A stretch of 57,491 nt of DNA from Thermoanaerobacterales bacterium UBA4877 (GTDB taxonomy: Bacteria > Bacillota > Thermoanaerobacteria > Thermoanaerobacterales > UBA4877): positions 61,892 to 119,382 of the forward strand of contig DHDL01000009.1 of NCBI GenBank assembly GCA_002399345.1, in the 5' to 3' direction. The notes under the pieces were generated by a model. That model was not told the origin of the DNA and did not search any database. It was given only the letters and a program-made list of their open reading frames with translations. The translations under genes and the position numbers were made by a program. Below, piece by piece: positions 46,873 to 55,354 of the stretch. The stretch's first letter is position 1. Each line of letters opens with the position of its first letter.

Positions 46873-48177
46873 ATGCCCTACAGGGTAGTTCACTATATAA
46901 ATCAGTTTTTTGGCCAGGTGGGAGGAGAGGATAAAGCCGATACCAAGCCCTTTGTGAAGGAAGGCGTAATAGGGCCGGGTATGGCATTCAAAGGTGCCTT
47001 GGGAAAGGATGCCACAATTGTAGCAACTGTTGTTTGCGGTGATGGATATTTTAATGAGAATATGGATACCGCAGAGCAGGAGCTGCTGTCCATGATAAAG
47101 TCATATTCGCCGGATATTCTTATAGCAGGCCCTGCATTTAATGCTGGGAGGTATGGGGTTGCCTGCGGAGCGATCTGCGCAGCAGTGGGCGGAAAACTGG
47201 GAATACCTGTGGTGACTGGCATGTATCCGGAAAACCCGGGAGCGGACATGTATAAAAAGAATTGTTATATTGTTAAAACCTCCAACTCGGCAGCAGGTAT
47301 GAGAAAGGCAGTACCACTCATGGCTAAGCTGGCTTTGAAATTATTAAATGGTGAACCCGTTGCCTCCCCTGATGAGGATCAATATATTGCTCGGGGAATC
47401 AGAAAAAACGTTTTCAAAGAAGAGTTGGGTGCTAAAAGAGCTGTGGATATGTTGATTGCAAAGTTGGGTGATAAAGAGTTTACCACAGAATATCCAATGC
47501 CGGCCTTTGACAGGGTAACGCCTAATCCTCCGATAAAAGATATGAGTAAAGCTAAGATTGCCCTTGTGACATCGGGAGGTATAGTTCCAAAGGGCAATCC
47601 TGATAAAATAGAGTCATCCAGTGCATCTAAATATGGAAGATACAGCTTAGCTGGAGTTGATGACCTTACAGCAGACAGTCATGAAACAGCCCATGGCGGA
47701 TATGACCCTGTATATGCGAATGAAGATCCTAACAGGGTATTGCCTGTGGATGTCATGCGTGATCTGGAAAAAGAGGGCGTTATCGGCGAGCTTTATGACC
47801 ACTATTATGCCACCGTTGGCAATGGTACATCTGTTGCTAATGCGAAGAAGTATGCCCAGTCCATAGCAAAAGATCTTATTGCTGATGGGGTTCAGGCGGT
47901 TATACTTACATCCACATGAGGAACGTGCACTCGTTGTGGAGCAACGATGGTTAAAGAAATTGAAAGAGCCGGTTTGCCTATTGTTCATGTCTGCACCATA
48001 GTTCCGATATCTTTGACTGTTGGTGCCAACAGGATTGTGCCGGCTGTGGCCATACCGCATCCTTTAGGTAATCCTGAATTATCCAAGAAGGATGAAAAAG
48101 CACTTAGAAGGCGTTTGGTACTAAAGGCATTAAAAGCTTTGCAAACACCGGTGGATGACCAGACTGTTTTTGAATAA
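46873..48177 (+). CDS. grdB: Glycine reductase protein B gamma subunit (contains selenocysteine)
   Basis: 434 residues with TGA at 47917-47919 read as selenocysteine (residue 349) in TSTUGTCTRCGATMVKEIE, the GrdB active-site motif. It forms component B with GrdE and passes the carboxymethyl group to GrdA. The frame after the TGA ends with VAIPHPLGNP and TVFE, the normal GrdB C-terminus. Reading the TGA as stop would break the gene into two pieces (46873-47919 and 47947-48177). Confidence 0.96.
47932..47946 (+). promoter_or_regulatory. SECIS-like hairpin in grdB
   Basis: CGTTG-TGGAG-CAACG, a perfect 5-bp stem starting 12 bases after the UGA. The loop TGGAG is like that of grdA. Confidence 0.6.
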
Positions 48178-48189
48178 AGTGTACAATGT

Positions 48190-48214
48190 GCTGCCTCCCC
48201 CCCGGGGAGGCAGC
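48190..48214 (+). terminator. Strong GC hairpin between grdB and grdC
   Basis: An 11-bp perfect stem (48190-48200 with 48204-48214, CCC loop) in the 57-base gap. The following bases, CTTTAAAAGG, lack a real T-run, so it is more likely an mRNA processing or stability element or partial terminator than a full stop. Confidence 0.6.
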
Positions 48215-48234
48215 CTTTAAAAGGAGGTAATAAA

Positions 48235-49755
48235 ATGTATCCTGTAATAAAATCTGCAAGCTATATATTGGTGCATACCCCCAACATTATGATGGAGGGT
48301 GGTACAACTCAGCAGTTAGAGAGAGAAAGCAAAAACGGTTATATTAATAAGGCTTTGAAACACATAAGGACATTTGACAAAGCGGTAAATTATGCGCCCA
48401 ACCAGGTATATATAGAGAATGCTTCTCCTGAGGATTTAAAAGATGTATCGCAGCCGTGGCATGAGAACTTATTAAAGGATTCATCCAGATTCTCAAAATA
48501 TGGGGAGATTATGCCAGAGGATGAATTTTACATACTGATGCAGGTATGTGATAATTTTGATCTTGTCGAGCTAGAGAAAAGTTTTGTTGAGAATATGACT
48601 ACAAAGATAAATCAGCACAAAATATTAAATGATTTTTATGACAAGATAAAACCGGGCTCAGATTTAAAAGAGATAAAGTTATTTATAGATAAAGGTGCCC
48701 TGCCGCTCACTATAAACGGAGATATTGTGGGCTGCGTCAGGAGCGCTCATGACAAGGATACAAACCTATCTGCACATGTGATGCTTGAGAATATAGCGAA
48801 CAAGGCATCAGCCGTGTTGGCTTTAAAGCATCTTGTCAAAGATGGCGGCATTGATGAGGGTTCTGTCGAGTACGTTATAGAATGTTCGGAAGAGGCTTGC
48901 GGCGATATGAATCAAAGAGGAGGAGGAAATTTTGCCAAGGCGGAGGCAGAAATGGCGGGATTCTCCAATGCGACGGGTTCGGATACCCGAGCTTTTTGTG
49001 CGGGACCCACGCATGCGCTTATTAATGCGTCGGCGCTGGTTAAAGCAGGTATATATAAGAATGTGGTAATAGTAGGTGGAGGCGCCGTGGCAAAACTCGG
49101 TATGAATGGCAGAGACCATGTAAAGCACGATATCCCTCTTCTGGAAGATTGCTTAGGCGGTTTTGCCATATTGGTATCTAAAAATGATGGTGTTAATCCT
49201 ATTTTAAATACGGATATTATAGGAAGGCATACGGTAAAGACCGGATCATCACCACAGCAGGTTATACAGTCTATCATTGCAGACCCATTGGAAAGAGAAG
49301 GAATGAAACTGGATGATATAGACAAATACTCTGTGGAAATGCAGAACCCTGAGATTACTAAGCCGGCCGGAGCAGGGGATGTTCCAAAGGCCAATTATAA
49401 AATGATTGCCGCGTTGGCTGTTAAAAAGGGTCAGATTACCAGGGATAAGATGAATGACTTTATAGATAAACATGGAATACCAGGATTTGCACCCACCCAG
49501 GGGCATATTCCATCCGGTGTGCCCTATATCGGACATGCAAGAAGGGCAATCTTAGATGGCCGGATAAATAACACTATGATAATAGGAAAAGGCAGCCTGT
49601 TTTTGGGGCGAATGACTAACCAATTTGACGGTGTATCTATTGTAATGAGCAAAAATCCCGGAACTACGGAAGAGAGCTCCATGGATGAGGACAAGGTTAG
49701 AAAGATTATTGCTTCCGCTATGAGGAAACTGGCTTCCGGTTTGGGGGAGGATTGA
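48235..49755 (+). CDS. grdC: Glycine reductase protein C beta subunit
   Basis: 506 residues. Together with GrdD it takes the acetyl group from selenoprotein A to give acetyl phosphate. GrdC has a ketoacyl-synthase-like (FabH-type) region, visible here as ECSEEACGDMNQRGGGN and SDTRAFCAGPTHALINA, whose cysteine is the expected acetyl acceptor. AAAGGAGG lies seven bases ahead of the ATG. The grdD gene follows by one base. Confidence 0.93.
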   Translation: MYPVIKSASYILVHTPNIMMEGGTTQQLERESKNGYINKALKHIRTFDKAVNYAPNQVYIENASPEDLKDVSQPWHENLLKDSSRFSKYGEIMPEDEFYILMQVCDNFDLVELEKSFVENMTTKINQHKILNDFYDKIKPGSDLKEIKLFIDKGALPLTINGDIVGCVRSAHDKDTNLSAHVMLENIANKASAVLALKHLVKDGGIDEGSVEYVIECSEEACGDMNQRGGGNFAKAEAEMAGFSNATGSDTRAFCAGPTHALINASALVKAGIYKNVVIVGGGAVAKLGMNGRDHVKHDIPLLEDCLGGFAILVSKNDGVNPILNTDIIGRHTVKTGSSPQQVIQSIIADPLEREGMKLDDIDKYSVEMQNPEITKPAGAGDVPKANYKMIAALAVKKGQITRDKMNDFIDKHGIPGFAPTQGHIPSGVPYIGHARRAILDGRINNTMIIGKGSLFLGRMTNQFDGVSIVMSKNPGTTEESSMDEDKVRKIIASAMRKLASGLGED

Positions 49756-49756
49756 G

Positions 49757-50902
49757 ATGACGGATATTGACACGATAAAGGATATTATCAATGATGCGGC
49801 AGACTATATTGAAACCGGAAAGGCCAAAGCGCAGAAGGTGAAAGTAGGCCTTACACTGCTTGGATCCGAGCACGGCCCACAGGAACTTATAAGAGGCGCG
49901 AGGGCAGCCGCCAAAGATTTTGATGATCTTGATATATCTCTTATAGGTCCAAAATTAACGGATGATTTTTGTACTTATGAGGCTGACTCGGAGGGTGATG
50001 TCCACACCATTATGGAGAAACTTTTGGACAGCGGCGAGCTGGATGCAGCCTTGACCATGCATTACAACTTTCCTTTAGGAGTATCTACCGTGGGACGCCT
50101 GGTATCACCTGCTAACGGAAAGGAGTTTTTTCTTTCCACTACTACGGGGACATCATCGACGGACAGAGTAAAAGCTTTAACATTAAATACCGTATACGGT
50201 ATAGCCGTGGCGAAATCCCTCGGCAACTCTAAGCCTACTGTTGGCATATTAAATATAGACGGTGCCCGGCAGGCGGAGAAAAATTGCAAGCAGTTAAAAG
50301 ATAACGGCTTTCCGATTAACTTTGCACAGAGTGTAAGGAAAGGCGGCGGGGCCGTACTCAGAGGAAACGATATTCTCACGGCATCGGCCGATGTTATTGT
50401 GACCGATACCCTGACGGGGAATTTATTGAATAAATTAATGTCGAGTTTCACCAGTGGCGGGACCTATGAGGTTACGGGATATGGATACGGGCCGGGTGTG
50501 GGAGAAAATTTTGATAAAACAGTTTTGATACTTTCCCGGGCATCCGGCAGCCCGATAGTCAAAAATGCTATAAAATATGCTGCAGAGTTAGTTAAAGGAA
50601 AACTAATGACGCATGTCGCCGATGAGCTAAAAAGCGCCAAATCTGCAGGGTTAACTGATATTCTGGAAACTATGCCGGGAGTTAAGGATGAGGGCGCAAA
50701 AGAAATTAAAGTGACCAAAAAGGTTGTGACCAAGGATATAGCCGGAGTGGATATACTCGTTTTGGAAGATGCGGTAAAGGCATTAAAATTAAACGGTATT
50801 TATGCAGAAAGTGGCATGGGCTGTACCGGTCCCGTTATCCTTGTGGCGGATGAAGATGAGCAGCCGGCAAGAAAAATATTAATAGATGAAAAATACTTGT
50901 GA
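49757..50902 (+). CDS. grdD: Glycine reductase protein C alpha subunit
   Basis: 381 residues, a PlsX-related phosphotransacylase-like protein. It reads DIIGAxD-like TDTLTGNLLNKLMSSFTSGG and GPGVGENFDKTVLILSRASG and supplies the phosphate attack that releases acetyl phosphate from protein C. It closes the operon; the following operon converges from the other side and no strong terminator lies between them. Confidence 0.93.
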   Translation: MTDIDTIKDIINDAADYIETGKAKAQKVKVGLTLLGSEHGPQELIRGARAAAKDFDDLDISLIGPKLTDDFCTYEADSEGDVHTIMEKLLDSGELDAALTMHYNFPLGVSTVGRLVSPANGKEFFLSTTTGTSSTDRVKALTLNTVYGIAVAKSLGNSKPTVGILNIDGARQAEKNCKQLKDNGFPINFAQSVRKGGGAVLRGNDILTASADVIVTDTLTGNLLNKLMSSFTSGGTYEVTGYGYGPGVGENFDKTVLILSRASGSPIVKNAIKYAAELVKGKLMTHVADELKSAKSAGLTDILETMPGVKDEGAKEIKVTKKVVTKDIAGVDILVLEDAVKALKLNGIYAESGMGCTGPVILVADEDEQPARKILIDEKYL

Positions 50903-50926
50903 TTTAATAACAAGAGTATGTATTAA

Positions 50927-51154
50927 TTATTTATAAATGAGGTTATATAAAGGTATAAAGAGATCATATATATACCTTGTGAAATTAAGAGGCTGGTAAT
51001 CATGCATAGCTGCCAGGGCCATTATATAGCCCAGGCAGCATAATATTATTACATAGATAATGGTTTTATAATCTTTGTTTTTTTTAAGCGTTTGATATTC
51101 CAAAACAGCTATTGCTATATAGCCTGCTGCAATTAAAAATTCATAGATGATCAT
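50927..51154 (-). CDS. Small membrane protein at the end of the germination operon
   Basis: 75 residues with two or three hydrophobic segments (MIIYEFLIAAGYIAIAVLEY and TIIYVIILCCLGYIMALAA). Small genes like this occur at the ends of clostridial ger operons. GGGTGA is ahead of the ATG. Its function is unknown; it is far too short for a GerAB permease. Confidence 0.7.
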   Translation of the reverse strand: MIIYEFLIAAGYIAIAVLEYQTLKKNKDYKTIIYVIILCCLGYIMALAAMHDYQPLNFTRYIYDLFIPLYNLIYK

Positions 51155-51163
51155 ATCTTCACC

Positions 51164-52369
51164 CTATTCTTGAATAGAACGTGAGTTTACTCCATGTCTT
51201 CTTGTGTTGTATTCAACCTTTACATTAAGCTGGATGGTTGGAAACAGCTCGTCCCACCTGTTTTTATATATCTTATATTCTTTTGGATAACTCTTGCGGA
51301 ATATATTCAAGAATTCCAAAAAATCGGCGTCTAAATTCTGCGCTTTGTTAAATGTGATATGAATATAATCTGAAAGCTTTTTTTCTACCGCTTTATTTAT
51401 TTTATCTATGTTTTGGGGATTTAATACATTCAGGTCACATGCAATCTCGGTTATATCACCTTCCGCATTTACTTTTACATTGTAAATAAGTTTCCCATCT
51501 TTTATCTCTGCACTTGTATTTGATATTGCCCGAATTATATGGATTCCTATTTGTGAGTTTTTGATCCCCGGATATGTTACAGTGATATCCAATCTGGGCA
51601 CTTTGTTTTTGATTAATGCATAACCATATGACTCATTTTGCGTTAAATAATCAATGAGTTTTCCTTTTTTTACGATGGCCAGGCCCTGCAGATTGATCTG
51701 CTTATCCGATTCCGGATCATTCTTACCTGACTGGTTTCCCTGCTCAGGTTGCGGCGACTTGGCGACACCTTCAATCTTGGTTGTTGCAAAACAGGAGGAT
51801 GGTCCGATAAAACAGGCGGCAATGTCTTTGATTTGTGAAGGAACAGTGTTTGCAAAGGCCAGTGTGGTTATACTCTCCAGTATCTCACTGGACAGGACCT
51901 CCTCAATGTTTGGAGGTATGGCCAAAATATCATATGCATAACCTTTTGATATTAATACATAGTTTGTTAACCTTATCGTAGGCTCTCTGACAGTAGAATC
52001 AAGTAGTTTACCAAAACCGCTTTTCGCCAGACTCTCACCAATAATAATTATATTGTTCTGGGCTAAATAGAATGTTTTCGGCATACTGTTAGATATTTTT
52101 GAAATGGCTTGGCTTATGGTGTTCCCTGTTCCCGATACATTCCAGTATTTACTGCCCTGGCCGATGCCTCCTCCTCCAACGCCTCCTCCTGTTGGAGATA
52201 TATTTGCAGGATTGATTATCTGCAGGGTGACTTTTATCTTCCCATCAGGGGTCTTATCAATCGCCATTGCCGATGACAGGGCGATATCTTCGATATCTCT
52301 GGCATCCCAGCATCCCGTTATAGTAAACAGCAATGAAAAAATAAGAACAAAACACATTAGTCTTTTCAT
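51164..52369 (-). CDS. gerKC: Germination receptor C subunit (GerAC/GerKC family)
   Basis: 401 residues, a lipoprotein with signal MKRLMCFVLIFSLLFTITGCWD; ITGCWDARDIEDIAL is the usual GerAC N-terminus. The three-domain GerAC part ends EYNTRRHGVNSRSIQE. It sits on the inner spore membrane and helps sense germinants together with A and B subunits. It follows the A gene after six bases. Confidence 0.93.
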   Translation of the reverse strand: MKRLMCFVLIFSLLFTITGCWDARDIEDIALSSAMAIDKTPDGKIKVTLQIINPANISPTGGGVGGGGIGQGSKYWNVSGTGNTISQAISKISNSMPKTFYLAQNNIIIIGESLAKSGFGKLLDSTVREPTIRLTNYVLISKGYAYDILAIPPNIEEVLSSEILESITTLAFANTVPSQIKDIAACFIGPSSCFATTKIEGVAKSPQPEQGNQSGKNDPESDKQINLQGLAIVKKGKLIDYLTQNESYGYALIKNKVPRLDITVTYPGIKNSQIGIHIIRAISNTSAEIKDGKLIYNVKVNAEGDITEIACDLNVLNPQNIDKINKAVEKKLSDYIHITFNKAQNLDADFLEFLNIFRKSYPKEYKIYKNRWDELFPTIQLNVKVEYNTRRHGVNSRSIQE

Positions 52370-52375
52370 TGAGTA

Positions 52376-53926
52376 TCATCCTCTCGGAGTTTTCGGCTTC
52401 AGATCATCAGCCATGCGCTTTTTATTCGACGTAGTGTATGATGGACGCGTATGCATATACCACCATGGTGCCCGCAAAAATGTATCTTTTAAATCCTTTA
52501 CGACCAATGGAGTAACAGGGTACAGATATGGTATTCCAAAGGAACGTAGGCTCTCCATGTGTATAAGTATACACAAAAAACCGAGAACTACACCCAATAG
52601 ACCCAGCACTCCACCGAGAACCATTAATAAAAACCTAAGTATCCTATTGGTGATAGCCAGGTTGTATGAAGGTGTGACAAATGACGATATACCGGTAATG
52701 GCAACCACAATTACCATGGCAGGAGAAACAAGACTGGCGGATACAGCGGCCTGGCCGAGAACTAGTGCACCGACGATGCTTATGGCCTGGCCGATTTGTT
52801 TTGGCAATCTTATGCCAGCTTCCCTTAATGCCTCAAAGGTAAATTCCATTAGCAGTGCTTCAACTAAGGGCGGGAACGGTACGTTTACACGGCTACCCGC
52901 AATGCTGATCAGCATTGCGGTAGGTAGAAATTCCTGGTGGTATGTGGTAATGGCTATATATAATCCGGGTAATAAAAGAGACAAAATAAAACCTAGTAAC
53001 CTTAATATTCTTATAATATTGGCGACAGAGTATCTTTCATAATAATCGTCACTGGCATTCATGAAGTTCCAAAATGTGGCTGGCACCGTTAGCACGAAGG
53101 GCGTCCCGTCTGTGATAATCGCTACACTGCCCTCTAAAAGGTTGGCGGCTATTTTATCAGGTTTTTCAGAGTGAAATATTGTGGGGAACGGTGAGAACGG
53201 TGCATCCTCTATAAACTCCTCTATATATCCACTTTCCAGTATGCAGTCCGTGTCTATACCACTTAATCTCGATTTTACTTCTTTTAATATATCAGGGTCT
53301 ACAATGCCGTCAATATAGGCAATGTTTATTTCCGTGTGTGAATAATCACCGATGAATAGGGATTCCATCTTCAATTTTGGAGACTTAATTTTTCTTCTTA
53401 TAAGGGAAGTGTTAACCCTGAGAGTCTCAATAAATCCCTCCCGCGGTCCCCTTACGGTGGCTTCGCTGTCGGGTTCTTCCACCGCTCTTGTCTCCCAACC
53501 TTTAGTATCGCATGACAATGCCTTGTTTATGCCATTTACAAAAATTACTGCATCACCCGATAGTATATGATGCAACACCTCACTAAAGTTTTTTAGTTCG
53601 TTGACTTTTGAATTTGGTAAAATCCTGTCTTTTAGCTCTTCAAAAAGCTGGGCGCCGTATACATCAGTCTCAATCATTGTTGATTTCAGTACACCGTCAT
53701 AAAGAGTGGGCTTATCTGTAAGCCCATCGATACTTATTACCGCCACATTACTTGAACCTCTATCATCTGTCTTTATCTCTCGTATGTTCAGGTCTGAACA
53801 ATTTTTAAATATTGTGCTTATAGCCTTGATATTTTTACGTATATCTGTACAAATATTTTGATCATCAATGTTATAATCATGTAATTCAGGGCTTCTCTTT
53901 GCAAATAACCTCTGCCAAAAACGCAT
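52376..53926 (-). CDS. gerKA: Germination receptor A subunit (GerAA/GerKA family)
   Basis: 516 residues from the ATG at 53926 with GAGGTG ahead (an in-frame GTG at 53935 is less likely). The N-terminal cytosolic domain shows KELKSRLSGIDTDCILESGYIEEFIED-like sequence and PREGFIETLRVNTSLIRRKI; five or more membrane helices follow (LLGFILSLLLPGLYIAITTY onwards). The hallmark is complete. Two GGCCWGGCC copies (52748, 52784) lie in its membrane part. Confidence 0.94.
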   Translation of the reverse strand: MRFWQRLFAKRSPELHDYNIDDQNICTDIRKNIKAISTIFKNCSDLNIREIKTDDRGSSNVAVISIDGLTDKPTLYDGVLKSTMIETDVYGAQLFEELKDRILPNSKVNELKNFSEVLHHILSGDAVIFVNGINKALSCDTKGWETRAVEEPDSEATVRGPREGFIETLRVNTSLIRRKIKSPKLKMESLFIGDYSHTEINIAYIDGIVDPDILKEVKSRLSGIDTDCILESGYIEEFIEDAPFSPFPTIFHSEKPDKIAANLLEGSVAIITDGTPFVLTVPATFWNFMNASDDYYERYSVANIIRILRLLGFILSLLLPGLYIAITTYHQEFLPTAMLISIAGSRVNVPFPPLVEALLMEFTFEALREAGIRLPKQIGQAISIVGALVLGQAAVSASLVSPAMVIVVAITGISSFVTPSYNLAITNRILRFLLMVLGGVLGLLGVVLGFLCILIHMESLRSFGIPYLYPVTPLVVKDLKDTFLRAPWWYMHTRPSYTTSNKKRMADDLKPKTPRG

Positions 53927-54088
53927 AAAAAACACCTCGCTTAGTATATATATTTTGTCACTTTGTCATAAAATTATTTCAGGATAAAGAAGGAATTTGT
54001 AAAGTAATGTAGAATAATAAAAATGGCAGTAATAAGACATCAGACAACTGATTCTTAAATCTTAAATAATTTAAAGGGGGATAGGTTA

Positions 54089-55228
54089 ATGAAAAGATTT
54101 TTTGTATTGGCTTTGACAGTGATTATGATGTTTTCTCTGGTAGCATGTGGACAAGCAGAACCTAAGCAGACTACAAAGCCGCAGGAAGACTCGAAATCTG
54201 CCGGTAAGGGCAAGGCAGAGCTGGCAATGATCACCGACCTTGGTACTATCGATGACAAATCATTTAACCAGGGCACATGGGAGGGTGTAAAAAAGTATGC
54301 TGAGGAAAACAATATCACTCACAAGTATTATAAACCGACTGAAAAAAGTGATGATGCGTATCTTTCAGCAATCGATCTGGCGGTAAAGGGAGGAGCTAAG
54401 GTTGTTGTAACACCCGGTTACTTATTTGAAGTGCCGATTTATAAGGCACAACAGCAGTATCCCGATGTCAATTTTGTATTGATAGATGGGAATCCGCATG
54501 ATGCAGACAATAATTATAAAACGGAGAAAAATGCGGTCGGTGTAATTTTTGCAGAAGACCAGGCCGGCTTTTTAGCAGGTTATTCGGCTGTTAAAGACGG
54601 TTACACAAAGCTCGGTTTTATGGGGGGGATGGCTGTCCCTGCTGTTGTTCGTTATGGTTATGGATTTGTTCAGGGTGCAGAATACGCGGCTCAGGAAATG
54701 GGTTTAAAACCGGGTTCAATCACCATGAACTATCACTACACGGGTGGATTTGATGCAACACCCGAGGTACAGACACTGGCAGCATCATGGTATGAATCTG
54801 GAATCGAAGCCATATTCGGATGTGGCGGTTCTGTCGGAAACTCGGTCATGGCGGCTGCCGAGCAGGCTGACGGCAAGATGATCGGTGTTGATGTCGACCA
54901 ATCATATGAAAGTGATGCCGTAATTACATCGGCAATGAAGAACCTCGGAGGAGCAGTTGAAGACATACTGGCGCAATACTATGACGGTAAATTCCCGGGA
55001 GGTCAGGGCCTTGTATTGTCAGCAAAGACCGATGGTGTGGAATTGCCTATGGATACATCTAAATTTAATAAGTTTACAAAGGAAGATTATGACTCAATTT
55101 ATAAAAAGCTCAAAGACGATACGGACGGTTTGGCATCAAGCCTTATAAAAGATGCGGATAAAGACGGCAAACCTGTAGAATTGTCGTCTTTAAAGACATC
55201 GGCGGTTAAAGTAAACGAGATTCAATAA
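54089..55228 (+). CDS. BMP-family nucleoside-binding lipoprotein
   Basis: 379 residues, signal MKRFFVLALTVIMMFSLVACG with lipobox LVACG (Cys 20). The BMP (Med/TmpC) domain has MITDLGTIDDKSFNQGTWEGV and GVIFAEDQAGFLAGYSA, and GGSVGNSVMAAAEQADGKMIGVDVDQ. BMP proteins of this form bind purine nucleosides; the ABC genes after it are of the matching YufO/YufP type. GGGGG precedes the ATG. No purine riboswitch was seen upstream. Confidence 0.93.
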   Translation: MKRFFVLALTVIMMFSLVACGQAEPKQTTKPQEDSKSAGKGKAELAMITDLGTIDDKSFNQGTWEGVKKYAEENNITHKYYKPTEKSDDAYLSAIDLAVKGGAKVVVTPGYLFEVPIYKAQQQYPDVNFVLIDGNPHDADNNYKTEKNAVGVIFAEDQAGFLAGYSAVKDGYTKLGFMGGMAVPAVVRYGYGFVQGAEYAAQEMGLKPGSITMNYHYTGGFDATPEVQTLAASWYESGIEAIFGCGGSVGNSVMAAAEQADGKMIGVDVDQSYESDAVITSAMKNLGGAVEDILAQYYDGKFPGGQGLVLSAKTDGVELPMDTSKFNKFTKEDYDSIYKKLKDDTDGLASSLIKDADKDGKPVELSSLKTSAVKVNEIQ

Positions 55229-55240
55229 TCTATGGGGTTT

Positions 55241-55286
55241 ACTAAACCAGGAGGGCTTGCTTCCTGGTTTAGTAATGCCTTTTTTT
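55241..55286 (+). terminator. Terminator or attenuator after the BMP gene
   Basis: A 12-bp perfect stem (55241-55252 with 55262-55273), an 8- to 9-base loop, then seven Ts at 55280-55286. It lies between the binding protein gene and the ABC genes, so it could raise the ratio of binding protein over the transporter core. Confidence 0.8.
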
Positions 55287-55354
55287 CCTTAATACGATCA
55301 TAACTAACCAGCGGTTAAATAGTACAAATACGCAATAATGTGAGGTAATATAAA

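Noticed and set aside
46517..47919. In-frame stops in grdA and grdB as signs of pseudogenes
   Set aside because: Both TGAs lie exactly in the known selenocysteine positions (CFVU and TSTUGTC) and the frames continue with conserved sequence.
54000..54088. A purine riboswitch before the nucleoside-binding protein gene
   Set aside because: The sequence is plain AT-rich DNA without the conserved purine aptamer pairings.
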